From assembly GCA_964484475.1 (NCBI GenBank), contig CAZAFU010000039.1, positions 1 to 21,564 of the forward strand: 21,564 nt of DNA, read 5' to 3'. A program made the translations under genes and the position numbers. Shown here piece after piece: positions 1 through 8,099 of the stretch. The stretch comes from Parvularcula sp964484475 (GTDB lineage Bacteria > Pseudomonadota > Alphaproteobacteria > Caulobacterales > Parvularculaceae). Under the pieces are notes generated by a model that had not been told where the DNA came from, searched no databases, and saw only the letters and a list, made by a program, of their open reading frames with translations. The first letter of the stretch is position 1. Every line of letters starts with the position of its first letter.

Positions 1-628
<628 letters not shown>

Positions 629-642
629 ATAGGCCTTTCCTC

Positions 643-685
643 CGGCGGGCTGCTCGTCTAGTGCGGCCCGCCGTTTTCTTTTTTT
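643..685 (+). terminator. Rho-independent terminator after tuf
   Basis: A perfect 8-bp GC stem, CGGCGGGC (643-650) with GCCCGCCG (666-673), has a 15-base loop and is followed at once by TTTTCTTTTTTT (674-685). It lies 14 bases after the tuf stop. It should end or attenuate tuf transcription before rpsJ, which begins only 57 bases after the T-tract. Confidence 0.88.
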
Positions 686-742
686 CGCTCCTCTGAGGCC
701 CAAAGGCCGGTCTCATGAGCCCAGTCGTAAGGACTAGGACCC

Positions 743-1054
743 GTGCAACAGAATATCCGGATCCGGCTGAAGGCGTTCGACCACCGCGTGCTCGACAGCT
801 CAGCCAAAGAGATCGTCAATACCGCGAAGCGTACCGGCGCGCAGGTTCGCGGACCGATCCCGCTGCCGACCCATATCGACCGCTACACCGTTCTGCGCTC
901 GCCTCACGTGAACAAGAAATCGCGTGAGCAGTTCGAGATGCGGACCCACAAGCGCGTCCTCGACATAGTCGAGCCCACGCCGCAGACCATCGACGCGCTG
1001 ATGAAGCTGGACCTCTCGGCCGGCGTCGATGTCGAGATCAAGCTGGGGGCGTAA
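743..1054 (+). CDS. rpsJ: 30S ribosomal protein S10
   Basis: S10 is a component of the 30S head and, with NusB, of transcription antitermination complexes. The 103-residue product has normal family length and shows the S10 landmarks IRIRLKAFDHRVLD, GPIPLPTHIDRYTVLRSPHV and SREQFEMRTHKR. The start is GTG at 743, supported by AAGGA at 729-733 with a 9-base spacer; no upstream in-frame start gives a family-like N-terminus. It is the first gene of the S10 cluster. It follows a strong terminator by 57 bases, in which I see no convincing promoter, so transcription may depend on read-through from tuf. Six bases separate it from rplC. Confidence 0.98.
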   Translation: MQQNIRIRLKAFDHRVLDSSAKEIVNTAKRTGAQVRGPIPLPTHIDRYTVLRSPHVNKKSREQFEMRTHKRVLDIVEPTPQTIDALMKLDLSAGVDVEIKLGA

Positions 1055-1060
1055 CGGTCG

Positions 1061-1972
1061 ATGGCACACAACCCTCAACCTCTCCCCGCTCAACACCGCG
1101 CCCGTACGGGCCTGATCGGCAAGAAGCTCGGGATGACCCGTCTCTACACGGCAGAAGGTACCCACGTGCCGGTGACCGTCGTCAGCCTGGAGAACTGCCA
1201 GGTTGTCAGCCACCGTACGGTTGATACCGACGGCTATACGGCAATGCAGCTCGGCGCCGGTACGGCGAAAGCCAAGCGTGTGTCCAAGCCGATGCGCGGG
1301 CATTTCGCCAAGTCGAAGGTCGAACCGAAGCGCAAGCTTGCCGAGTTCCGGGTCCCGGAAGACGCGATGATCGAAATCGGCAGTACGCTGACGGCCGATC
1401 ACTTCATCGCCGGCCAGCGTGTTGACGTCGTCGGCACCTCGATCGGCAAGGGCTTCGCTGGCAGCATGAAGCGCCACAATTTCGGCGGCCTGCGGGCTTC
1501 GCACGGTGTTTCGATCAGCCACCGTTCGCACGGTTCGACCGGCCAGTGTCAGGACCCCGGCAAGGTGTTCAAGGGCAAGAAGATGGCCGGACACATGGGC
1601 GACGTTCGCGTCACCACGCAGAACCTCGAAGTGGTCAAGACCGACGTGGCCCGTGGCCTCCTGATGATCAAAGGCGCTGTTCCGGGTTCCGCCGGCTCCT
1701 GGGTTCTCATCAACGACGCCATCAAGAAACCGCTTCCCGAGGACGCTCCTCGCCCTGGTGCCTTCGCGGCTCCGAACGAGGAAGTCGAAGCCACCGAAGA
1801 GGGCTCGCTGCTGGCCGAGGCCGGTGACAAGAAACCGATCGGTGCCTACGATGCTCCGGTTCCGGAGGATGGCGACGACGACAACGAAGCCAAGGCCGCC
1901 GGCGAAGCCGATGCGGTCGAGAAGGATGGCGCCGGCGGCGGTGCCGATGCCGGTTCGGGAGATAAGAGCTAA
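1061..1972 (+). CDS. rplC: 50S ribosomal protein L3 with a long acidic C-terminal tail
   Basis: L3 is an early-assembling 50S protein whose central loop reaches toward the peptidyl transferase centre. The core spans residues 16-225: GLIGKKLGMTRLY (17-29), TIGKGF-like IGKGFAGSMKRHNFGG (128-143), then GSTGQ followed by DPGKVFKGKKMAGHMG (165-180). The glutamine normally methylated by PrmB is in this region (Q162 or Q164). At 303 residues it is much longer than the 209 of E. coli or the roughly 210-240 usual in alphaproteobacteria. Residues 236-303 form a low-complexity tail of about 20 Asp/Glu against 5 Lys, rich in Ala and Gly and probably disordered. There are also about 14 extra N-terminal residues before the conserved start; no later start codon fits, and ATG 1061 has a G-rich Shine-Dalgarno at 1045-1050. 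The TAA overlaps the rplD ATG by one base. Confidence 0.98.
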   Translation: MAHNPQPLPAQHRARTGLIGKKLGMTRLYTAEGTHVPVTVVSLENCQVVSHRTVDTDGYTAMQLGAGTAKAKRVSKPMRGHFAKSKVEPKRKLAEFRVPEDAMIEIGSTLTADHFIAGQRVDVVGTSIGKGFAGSMKRHNFGGLRASHGVSISHRSHGSTGQCQDPGKVFKGKKMAGHMGDVRVTTQNLEVVKTDVARGLLMIKGAVPGSAGSWVLINDAIKKPLPEDAPRPGAFAAPNEEVEATEEGSLLAEAGDKKPIGAYDAPVPEDGDDDNEAKAAGEADAVEKDGAGGGADAGSGDKS

Positions 1973-2589
1973 TGGAAGTCGACGTTCTCACGCTCGGTGC
2001 TGAGAAGTCCGGCGCGGCTTCGCTCAAGGACGATATTTTCGGCCTTGAGCCCCGCAAGGATCTCCTGCACCGCTATGTCGTCTGGCAGCTTGCCAAGCGC
2101 CAGCAGGGCACCCACGCCACGAAGGAGCGCGGCGATGTCCGCGGTTCGACCAGGAAAATCGTTCGCCAAAAGGGCTCTGGTGGCGCTCGTCATGGTTCCA
2201 AGAAGGCCCCGCAGTTCCGCGGCGGTGGCGTCGCTCATGGGCCGCGTCCCCGCAGTCACGCCATCGACCTTCCCAAGAAGGTCCGCAAGCTTGCGCTGCG
2301 CCATGCGCTGTCCGCGAAGCAGGGCGCAGGGGAACTGATCATCATCGACGAAGCCAAGCTTGGCTCGCCGAAGACGTCGGAGCTCGTAGGCAAGCTCAAG
2401 CACCACGGCCTGAAAAGCGCGCTCTTCATGGATGGAACGTTCGACGAGAACTTCGCCAAGGCCGCCCGCAACATTCAGGGTGTCAACGTTCTCCCGGTCG
2501 CCGGCGCGAACGTCTACGACATTCTGAAGCATGATAAGCTGGTCCTCACCAAAGCTGCGGTCGAGGGTCTGGAAGCGAGGCTCGCATGA
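1972..2589 (+). CDS. rplD: 50S ribosomal protein L4
   Basis: L4 lines the exit tunnel with L22; in gammaproteobacteria it also represses the S10 operon, although no S10-type leader is visible here. The 205-residue product has normal length. The N-terminal globular part is followed by the extended basic loop, about residues 43-95, including VRQKGSGGARHGSKKAPQFR and GGGVAHGPRPR. The C-terminal alpha/beta part has VYDILKHDKLVLTKAAVEGLEAR. The ATG shares one base with the rplC stop (TAATG), indicating translational coupling, and the end overlaps rplW by 4 bases (ATGA). Confidence 0.98.
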   Translation: MEVDVLTLGAEKSGAASLKDDIFGLEPRKDLLHRYVVWQLAKRQQGTHATKERGDVRGSTRKIVRQKGSGGARHGSKKAPQFRGGGVAHGPRPRSHAIDLPKKVRKLALRHALSAKQGAGELIIIDEAKLGSPKTSELVGKLKHHGLKSALFMDGTFDENFAKAARNIQGVNVLPVAGANVYDILKHDKLVLTKAAVEGLEARLA

Positions 2590-2885
2590 CTGAAGCCACG
2601 GCCAAGCACTACGACACCATCACGTCTCCGGTGATCACCGAGAAGGCGACGATCGGTGCCGAGAACAACCAGTATGTCTTCAAGGTCCCCCTGAAGGCCT
2701 CCAAACCCGAGATCGCAGAAGCGGTCGAAGCGCTGTTCGATGTCAAGGTGAAGGCGGTCAACACCCTCATCAACAAAGGCAAGAGCAAGCGTTTTCGCGG
2801 CCGTCCGTATACGCGCTCGGATGTGAAGAAAGCCATGGTCACCCTCGAGGACGGCCACAGCATCGACGTGACGACGGGGCTCTGA
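2586..2885 (+). CDS. rplW: 50S ribosomal protein L23
   Basis: L23 sits at the tunnel exit and is the docking site for trigger factor and SRP. The 99-residue product has family-typical length. It shows ITSPVITEKAT (11-21), the EVEALFDVKVKAVN-like segment AVEALFDVKVKAVNTL, and the basic loop KGKSKRFRGRPYTRSDVKKA before VTLEDGHSID. The start overlaps rplD by 4 bases; rplB follows after 4 bases. Confidence 0.98.
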   Translation: MTEATAKHYDTITSPVITEKATIGAENNQYVFKVPLKASKPEIAEAVEALFDVKVKAVNTLINKGKSKRFRGRPYTRSDVKKAMVTLEDGHSIDVTTGL

Positions 2886-2889
2886 AACC

Positions 2890-3729
2890 ATGCCTTTGAA
2901 AAAGTATAATCCGACTTCGCCAGGCCGCCGTACACTCGTTACAGTGGACAGGAAGGGCCTCTGGAAAGGGCGCCCGGAGAAGAGCCTCACCGAGGGTCTG
3001 ACGAACACTGGTGGCAGGAACAATTACGGTCGCATCACGGCTCGTCGCCAGGGTGGCGGCGCGAAGAAACTCTACCGCATCATCGACTTCAAGCGGCAGC
3101 GCTTCGATGCCATCGCTGAAGTCCAGCGGATTGAGTACGACCCCAACCGGTCGGCCTTTATCGCGCTTGTCGAGTATGGCGACGGCGTCAAAGCCTACAT
3201 TCTCGCGCCCCAGCGCCTCCAGGAAGGCGACAAGGTTGTTTCCGGCGAGCGTGTTGACGTGAAGCCGGGCAACGCCATGCCGCTGAAAAACATTCCGGTC
3301 GGCACGATCATCCACAATGTGGAACTCAAGCCGAAGAAGGGCGGGCAGATCGCCCGCTCCGCCGGGGCCTATGTTCAGCTCGTGGGACGTGATGGTGACT
3401 ACGCCCAGCTTCGTCTCAAGTCCGGCGAAGTGCGACTCGTCCATGGCGAATGCATGGGAACGATCGGTGCGGTTTCGAACCCGGACCACTCGAACACCAC
3501 GCTCGGCAAGGCCGGTCGTGCGCGTCACAAGGGTAAGCGCCCCGCCGTCCGCGGTGTTGCGATGAACCCCATCGACCACCCGCACGGCGGTGGTGAAGGC
3601 CGGACCTCGGGCGGCCGCCACCCAGTCACGCCGTGGGGTAAACCCACCAAAGGTAAACGTACGCGGAACAATAAAGAGACCGACCGTCTCATTATTCGTT
3701 CGCGTCATGCGAAACGGAAAGGACGCTAA
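2890..3729 (+). CDS. rplB: 50S ribosomal protein L2
   Basis: L2 bridges the subunits and helps organise the peptidyl transferase centre. The 279-residue product has normal length. It starts MPLKKYNPTSPGRRTL and contains NNYGRITARRQGGGAKKLYR. The C-terminal signature MNPIDHPHGGGEGRTSGG begins at about residue 225, placing D229 and H230 where E. coli has the conserved Asp228/His229. The tail GKPTKGKRTRNNKETDRLI is typical. Neighbour spacing is 4 bases upstream and 3 downstream. Confidence 0.99.
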   Translation: MPLKKYNPTSPGRRTLVTVDRKGLWKGRPEKSLTEGLTNTGGRNNYGRITARRQGGGAKKLYRIIDFKRQRFDAIAEVQRIEYDPNRSAFIALVEYGDGVKAYILAPQRLQEGDKVVSGERVDVKPGNAMPLKNIPVGTIIHNVELKPKKGGQIARSAGAYVQLVGRDGDYAQLRLKSGEVRLVHGECMGTIGAVSNPDHSNTTLGKAGRARHKGKRPAVRGVAMNPIDHPHGGGEGRTSGGRHPVTPWGKPTKGKRTRNNKETDRLIIRSRHAKRKGR

Positions 3730-3732
3730 GCC

Positions 3733-4011
3733 ATGCCGCGTTCCGTATGGAAAGGACCTTTCGTCGATCGGTACCTCCTGAAAAAGGCGGCCGAAGCGAG
3801 CGACGGGAAACACAAGGGCGGTGTGAAGACGTGGTCACGTCGTTCGACCATCCTTCCGCAGTTCGTCGGCCTGACCTTCAACGTCTACAACGGACAGAAA
3901 TTCATTCCTGTCCACGTGACGGAGGACATGGTCGGCCACAAGCTCGGTGAGTTCAGTCCCACCCGGACCTATTATGGTCACGGTGCGGACAAGAAGGCGA
4001 AGCGGCGGTAA
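3733..4011 (+). CDS. rpsS: 30S ribosomal protein S19
   Basis: S19 pairs with S13 in the 30S head and contacts the A/P-site region and bridge B1. The 92-residue product matches family length, with MPRSVWKGPFVDRYLLKK, the conserved WSRRSTILPQFVG segment and the C-terminal KLGEFSPTRTYYGHGADKK. The start lies 3 bases after rplB, and rplV follows after 2 bases. Confidence 0.99.
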   Translation: MPRSVWKGPFVDRYLLKKAAEASDGKHKGGVKTWSRRSTILPQFVGLTFNVYNGQKFIPVHVTEDMVGHKLGEFSPTRTYYGHGADKKAKRR

Positions 4012-4013
4012 TC

Positions 4014-4391
4014 ATGGGACAGCTCAAGAACCCCTCCCGCCGCGCCGAAGATCAGGCAATGGCCAAGGGCCGCATGATCAAGACGTCGCCGCAGAAGCTC
4101 AATCTCGTGGCGCAGATGATCCGCGGCATGAAGGTCGAGCGCGCGCTGAACGAACTCGAGTTCTCGCGCAAGCGCGTCAGCCGTGAAGTCAAGAAGGTGC
4201 TGGAAAGCGCCATCGCCAACGCCGAGAACAACCACGACCTCGATATCGACAGTCTCGTCGTCGAGGAGGCGTTCGTCGGCAAGAACCTGGTGATGAAGCG
4301 GTTCCGCCCCCGGGCCCGCGGGCGTGTTGGACGGATCAAGAAACCGTTCGCCGAGATCACCATCATCCTGCGTGAGAAGGAGGCCGCATAA
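4014..4391 (+). CDS. rplV: 50S ribosomal protein L22
   Basis: L22 forms part of the exit-tunnel constriction through its long beta hairpin and is a known site of macrolide-resistance changes. The 125-residue product shows the KTSPQKLNLVAQMIRGMKV segment (23-41), SREVKKVLESAIANAENN, and the hairpin region MKRFRPRARGRVGRIKKP near residues 94-111, without visible insertions. The TAA shares one base with the rpsC ATG. Confidence 0.99.
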   Translation: MGQLKNPSRRAEDQAMAKGRMIKTSPQKLNLVAQMIRGMKVERALNELEFSRKRVSREVKKVLESAIANAENNHDLDIDSLVVEEAFVGKNLVMKRFRPRARGRVGRIKKPFAEITIILREKEAA

Positions 4392-5116
4392 TGGGTCAGA
4401 AAGTCAACCCGATCGGTCTGCGCCTCGGCATCAACCGCACCTGGGACAGCCGGTGGTATGCGCCGAAAGGTTCCTATGGGGATCTTCTGCACGAAGACCT
4501 CAAGATCCGGAACTACCTGCTCAAGCGCCTTGCCAACGCCGGTGTGTCCAAGATCGTCATCGAGCGTCCGCATAAGAAGTGCCGCGTCACCATCTATTCG
4601 GCCCGTCCGGGCGTGGTGATCGGCAAGAAAGGTGCTGACATCGAGAAGGTCCGTCAGGAGCTTTCGAAGATGTCGAGCTCGGAAACGGTTCTGAATATCG
4701 TCGAGATCCGCAAGCCGGAGACCGATGCCACTCTCGTCGCCGAGAACATCGCGCAGCAGCTCGAACGCCGCGCCTCGTTCCGCCGTGCGATGAAGCGTGC
4801 CATCCAGACCGCGATGCGCATGGGTGCTCTCGGTATTCGCGTGAACTGCGCTGGCCGTCTGGGCGGGGCGGAGATCGCCAGGACCGAATGGTACCGTGAG
4901 GGGCGCGTTCCGCTCCACACCCTTCGTGCTGATATCGACTACGGTGTGGCAACGGCTCGTACGACCTATGGTGCCATCGGCATCAAGGTCTGGATCTTCA
5001 AAGGCGAGATCCTCGAGCACGATCCGATGGCGCATGAGCGCCGGGTGATCGACGCCCAGACCGGCGCTCCCCAGATGAACCGCGACCGTCGCCCGCGACG
5101 CCGCGAGAACGCATAA
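4391..5116 (+). CDS. rpsC: 30S ribosomal protein S3
   Basis: S3 lies at the mRNA entry channel and contributes to ribosomal helicase activity. The 241-residue product begins MGQKVNPIGLRLGI. It carries a type II KH domain with the GxxG loop in VVIGKKGADIEK (about 75-86) and a C-terminal domain with RVNCAGRLGGAEIARTEWY and GVWIF-like IGIKVWIFKGE. Length and motifs are normal. It overlaps rplV by one base; rplP starts 9 bases after the stop. Confidence 0.99.
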   Translation: MGQKVNPIGLRLGINRTWDSRWYAPKGSYGDLLHEDLKIRNYLLKRLANAGVSKIVIERPHKKCRVTIYSARPGVVIGKKGADIEKVRQELSKMSSSETVLNIVEIRKPETDATLVAENIAQQLERRASFRRAMKRAIQTAMRMGALGIRVNCAGRLGGAEIARTEWYREGRVPLHTLRADIDYGVATARTTYGAIGIKVWIFKGEILEHDPMAHERRVIDAQTGAPQMNRDRRPRRRENA

Positions 5117-5125
5117 GAGGGCAAC

Positions 5126-5545
5126 ATGCTACAGCCAAAACGGACAAAGTTCCGTAAGCAGCATAAAGGCCGGATCAAAGGAACCGCGAAGGGCGGCACG
5201 ACGCTGAACTTCGGGTCCTTCGGCCTCAAGGCCGTCGAGCCTGAGCGGGTCACGGCCCGCCAGATCGAGGCCACGCGTCGTGCGATCACCCGTCATATGA
5301 AACGGGCGGGTCGCGTGTGGATCCGGATCTTCCCGGACGTCCCGGTCACTGCCAAGCCGACCGAGGTCCGCATGGGTAAGGGTAAGGGTTCGGTCGATCG
5401 TTGGGTCGCCAAGGTGAAGCCTGGCCGCATCATGTTCGAGATCGACGGTGTTCCCGAGCCGGTTGCCCGCGAGGCACTCGAGCTTGGCGCCGCCAAACTG
5501 CCGATCAAGACCCGGATCGTGAAGCGGATCGGGGAGGACGCATAA
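5126..5545 (+). CDS. rplP: 50S ribosomal protein L16
   Basis: L16 organises the A-site tRNA region of the 50S subunit. The 139-residue product has the family N-terminus MLQPKRTKFRKQHKGRIKG and the central FPDVPVTAKPTEVRMGKGKG, followed by GRIMFEIDGV. The GAGGGCAAC just upstream of ATG 5126 is an adequate ribosome binding site. The TAA shares one base with the rpmC ATG. Confidence 0.99.
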   Translation: MLQPKRTKFRKQHKGRIKGTAKGGTTLNFGSFGLKAVEPERVTARQIEATRRAITRHMKRAGRVWIRIFPDVPVTAKPTEVRMGKGKGSVDRWVAKVKPGRIMFEIDGVPEPVAREALELGAAKLPIKTRIVKRIGEDA

Positions 5546-5790
5546 TGAACGCCCAGGAAGTTCGCGATCTCAGCGACGACCAGCTCAATTCCAGGCTGCT
5601 GGAGCTCAAGAAGGAGCAGTTCAACCTGCGCTTTCAACGGGCTTCGGGTCAGCTCGAGAAGACTGACCGCGTCCGTGAGATCCGTCGCGATATCGCTCGT
5701 ATCAAGACGGTGCAGACACAGCGCCGCCAAGACCAAGACGCTCCGGCGCGCACCAAGCCCGAAGCGGTGAAAGAGGACGCCGATGCCTAA
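5545..5790 (+). CDS. rpmC: 50S ribosomal protein L29
   Basis: L29 contacts L23 at the tunnel exit. ATG 5545, overlapping the rplP stop as TAATG, gives MNAQEVRDLSDDQLNSRLLE and an 81-residue protein. An upstream in-frame ATG at 5401 lies inside rplP and is not credible. The two-helix core LKKEQFNLRFQRASGQLE plus RVREIRRDIARIKT is clear. The core ends near residue 57; the remaining 24 or so residues, rich in Arg, Asp, Lys and Ala, make it a little longer than the usual 63-70. It overlaps rpsQ by 8 bases. Confidence 0.97.
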   Translation: MNAQEVRDLSDDQLNSRLLELKKEQFNLRFQRASGQLEKTDRVREIRRDIARIKTVQTQRRQDQDAPARTKPEAVKEDADA

Positions 5791-6040
5791 GCGTATCCTG
5801 CAAGGCCCTGTCGTTTCGAATAAGGGCGACAAAACGGTTGTGGTTCGCGTTGACCGTAGCTATCTGCACCCGCTCCTGAAAAAGGTGGTGCGGCGCTCGA
5901 AGCGTTACCACGCCCACGACGAAGCCAACTCCGCCAAGGAAGGTGACGTCGTTCAGATCATCGAATGTGCGCCGAAGTCGAAGACCAAGCGCTGGGAACT
6001 GTATACGCCCGCATCGGAAACGGCGCAGGCTGAAGGCTGA
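5783..6040 (+). CDS. rpsQ: 30S ribosomal protein S17
   Basis: S17 is a primary 16S rRNA-binding protein of the 30S body with an OB-fold. The 85-residue product shows MPKRILQGPVVSNKGDKTVV, YLHPLLKKVVRRSKRYHAHDE and GDVVQIIECAPKSKTKRWEL, all standard. It starts inside the end of rpmC (8-base overlap). A 50-base spacer follows before rplN, the conventional S10/spc boundary. Confidence 0.98.
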   Translation: MPKRILQGPVVSNKGDKTVVVRVDRSYLHPLLKKVVRRSKRYHAHDEANSAKEGDVVQIIECAPKSKTKRWELYTPASETAQAEG

Positions 6041-6077
6041 AACTATTGGAGAGCACCCGGTTTCCCCGGGGCTGAAC

Positions 6078-6083
6078 GGAGGA
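6078..6083 (+). promoter_or_regulatory. Ribosome binding site of rplN
   Basis: GGAGGA lies 7 bases before ATG 6091, the best Shine-Dalgarno in the ribosomal cluster. A small hairpin, CCCGG (6056-6060) with CCGGG (6066-6070), sits just upstream. The spacer of 50 bases is long for this operon and suggests independent initiation at rplN. Confidence 0.75.
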
Positions 6084-6090
6084 TCTCTAC

Positions 6091-6458
<368 letters not shown>

Positions 6459-6459
<1 letters not shown>

Positions 6460-6773
6460 TGGCCGCACGCATCAAGAAGGGCGACAAGGTCGTCGTTCTC
6501 GCCGGCAAGGACAAGGGCTCCGAAGGTGAAGTCCTGAAGGTCATGCCGAAAGAGGACCGGGTCATCGTGCAAGGCTGCCAGATGATCACCAAGCACCAGA
6601 AGCCGACCCAGGCCTCTTCGGGTGGTCTTCAGCGGACGGAAGCTCCGATCCATGTTTCGAACGTGGCGCTGAAGGATCCGAAGGACGGCAAGCCGACCCG
6701 CGTGGGCTTCGAAATCCGTGACGGCAAGAAGGTGCGTGTCGCAAAGCGCTCCGGGGAGGTCATCGATGGCTGA
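6459..6773 (+). CDS. rplX: 50S ribosomal protein L24
   Basis: L24 initiates 50S assembly. The 104-residue product begins with a KOW motif (KKGDKVVVLAGKDKGSEGEV, residues 6-25), followed by GLQRTEAPIHVSNVAL and a final KVRVAKRSGEVIDG. It is translationally coupled at both ends: one base shared with rplN and 8 with rplE. Confidence 0.98.
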
Positions 6774-7332
6774 TGCTGCCGTGCAAGACTACACACCGCG
6801 TTTGAAGGCGCTGTATAGCGAGACCATCCGCCCGAAGCTCAAGGAAGAGCTCGGCATCAAGAACGAGATGCAGATCCCGCGGCTTGAAAAGGTGGTCCTG
6901 AACATGGGTGTCGGCGATGCGGTCAACGACCGCAAGACCATCGACCGTGCTCTCGAGGACATGCAGGCGATCGCCGGCCAGAAGCCGGTTGTCACCAAGG
7001 CCTCGAAATCGATTGCCGGTTTCAAGGTGCGTGAGGAGATGGCACTTGGCGTCAAGGTCACCCTCCGCAAGGACCGGATGTACGAGTTCATCGACCGGTT
7101 GACGACGATTGCCCTTCCCAGGGTCCGCGACTTCCGCGGCCTCAACCCGAAGAGCTTCGACGGGCGTGGCAACTTCGCCATGGGCCTGAAGGAGCATATC
7201 GTGTTCCCCGAGATCGACTACGACAAGGTCGAGACCATGCGCGGTATGGACATCATCGTCTGCACCACGGCCGAGACGGACGAAGCGGCGCGCGCGCTGC
7301 TCCGTGAGTTCAATTTCCCCTTCCGCAAATAG
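6766..7332 (+). CDS. rplE: 50S ribosomal protein L5
   Basis: L5 binds 5S rRNA and contacts P-site tRNA. I choose ATG 6766 (MADAAVQDYTPRLKALYSE) over an in-frame ATG at 6718 inside rplX, because GGGGAGG at 6753-6759 is well placed and the N-terminus then matches the family. The resulting 188 residues include KVVLNMGVGDAVNDRK, the central KPVVTKASKSIAGFKVREE, VTLRKDRMYEFIDRL and the C-terminal AARALLREFNFPF. It overlaps rplX by 8 bases. A 57-base spacer separates it from the rpsN start. Confidence 0.98.
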   Translation: MADAAVQDYTPRLKALYSETIRPKLKEELGIKNEMQIPRLEKVVLNMGVGDAVNDRKTIDRALEDMQAIAGQKPVVTKASKSIAGFKVREEMALGVKVTLRKDRMYEFIDRLTTIALPRVRDFRGLNPKSFDGRGNFAMGLKEHIVFPEIDYDKVETMRGMDIIVCTTAETDEAARALLREFNFPFRK

Positions 7333-7351
7333 CGAAGGGTCAGTTCGGTAC

Positions 7352-7368
7352 TTCCGCAGATGGCGGAA
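7352..7368 (+). other. Small hairpin upstream of rpsN
   Basis: TTCCGC (7352-7357) pairs perfectly with GCGGAA (7363-7368) across a 5-base loop. The loop and stem contain the in-frame ATG at 7360, which would be hidden, while the AAGGAG site further down stays open. This supports TTG 7390 as the rpsN start. Confidence 0.45.
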
Positions 7369-7377
7369 AAGGCCGGA

Positions 7378-7383
7378 AAGGAG
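7378..7383 (+). promoter_or_regulatory. Ribosome binding site that sets the rpsN start at TTG
   Basis: AAGGAG ends 6 bases before TTG 7390-7392. The ATG at 7360 has no Shine-Dalgarno and would add ten residues not seen in S14. Starting at TTG gives an N-terminus of the standard S14 form (Met-AKKAMIERD). Confidence 0.75.
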
Positions 7384-7389
7384 AAAGAC

Positions 7390-7684
7390 TTGGCAAAGAA
7401 GGCTATGATCGAGCGCGACCTCAAGCGTCGTCGTCTCGCGAAGAAATGGGACTCTCGCCGTGAGCGCCTGAAGGGCGTCATGAAGAGCGAGGAGGCGAGC
7501 CCGGAAGACCGGTTCAAGGCGGCCATGCAGCTCGCCGAGATCCCTCGCAACGCTTCGAAGACCCGGATCCGCAACCGCGGCCTCGTCAGCGGCCGGCCCC
7601 GCGAAGCTCAAGATGTCCCGCATCGCGCTGCGTGAGCTCGGCTCGCTCGGCAAGATTCCGGGTCTCGTGAAGTCGAGCTGGTAA
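7390..7684 (+). pseudogene. rpsN: rpsN, 30S ribosomal protein S14, frameshifted near codon 71
   Basis: S14 is an essential 30S head protein. The 5' part, from TTG 7390, reads AKKAMIERDLKRRRLAKKWD through SPEDRFKAAMQLAEIPRNAS and RIRNRGLVSGRPR, a zinc-free S14 of the long proteobacterial type. Just after GRPR, at about 7600-7604, the frame changes. The expected AYYRKLKMSR-like segment is cut to KLKMSRIALREL, and the C-terminus GSLGKIPGLVKSSW is intact in the other frame, ending at TAA 7682-7684. Family comparison indicates 11 missing bases. As written, the frame would end at 7635 with an unrelated tail. The Cys normally present in RNRC is Gly here (GGC in place of TGC), a second sign of poor local sequence. 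The gene is probably intact in the organism; a programmed frameshift is unlikely because four conserved residues are absent. Confidence 0.92.
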
Positions 7685-7698
7685 GGAACGTCTAGACG

Positions 7699-8097
7699 AT
7701 GACCATCAGCGATCCTCTCGGTGATATGCTCACCCGTATCCGTAACGCGCAAATGCGTGGCATGACGAAGGCCATCACTCCGGCTTCGAAGCTGCGCCAG
7801 CGCGTCCTCGACGTTCTGCAGGCGGAAGGTTTCATCCGCGGCTACACCCGTGTCGAGCACGACAGCAACAAGGCCGATCTCGAGATCGAGCTCAAATACT
7901 TCGACGGTGACCCTGTCATCTCGAAGATCCGCCGGATTTCGAAGCCCGGCCGCCGCGTCTACAGCTCGGTCAAGGAAATCGAGCCGGTGCGGAACGGTCT
8001 GGGGATCTCGATCCTTTCGACGCCCAAGGGTGTCATGTCCGACGCCGTCGCCCGAGAGCAGAATGTCGGCGGCGAAGTCCTCTGCCAGGTGTACTGA
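7699..8097 (+). CDS. rpsH: 30S ribosomal protein S8
   Basis: S8 binds helix 21 of 16S rRNA and, in E. coli, represses the spc operon at the rplX-rplE region; no equivalent mRNA structure was recognised here. The 132-residue product has MTISDPLGDMLTRIRNAQ, ASKLRQRVLDVLQAEGFIRG, RISKPGRRVYSSVKEI and the C-terminal GVMSDAVAREQNVGGEVLC. It starts 14 bases after rpsN, and rplF follows after 2 bases. Confidence 0.99.
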   Translation: MTISDPLGDMLTRIRNAQMRGMTKAITPASKLRQRVLDVLQAEGFIRGYTRVEHDSNKADLEIELKYFDGDPVISKIRRISKPGRRVYSSVKEIEPVRNGLGISILSTPKGVMSDAVAREQNVGGEVLCQVY

Positions 8098-8099
8098 TC

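Noticed and set aside
800..1594. Long minus-strand frames opposite ribosomal genes (also 2839-3813, 4052-5035, 6760-7860 and 7959-9263)
   Set aside because: Each lies fully opposite genes with complete, conserved plus-strand products. Their translations show no domain and reflect codon bias in GC-rich DNA.
7360..7635. A 91-residue protein starting at ATG 7360
   Set aside because: The start lies in a hairpin without a Shine-Dalgarno, and the end is the out-of-frame tail created by the rpsN lesion.
7570..7640. Programmed ribosomal frameshift in rpsN
   Set aside because: There is no slippery heptamer, and four conserved residues are missing, so a shift alone would not restore S14.
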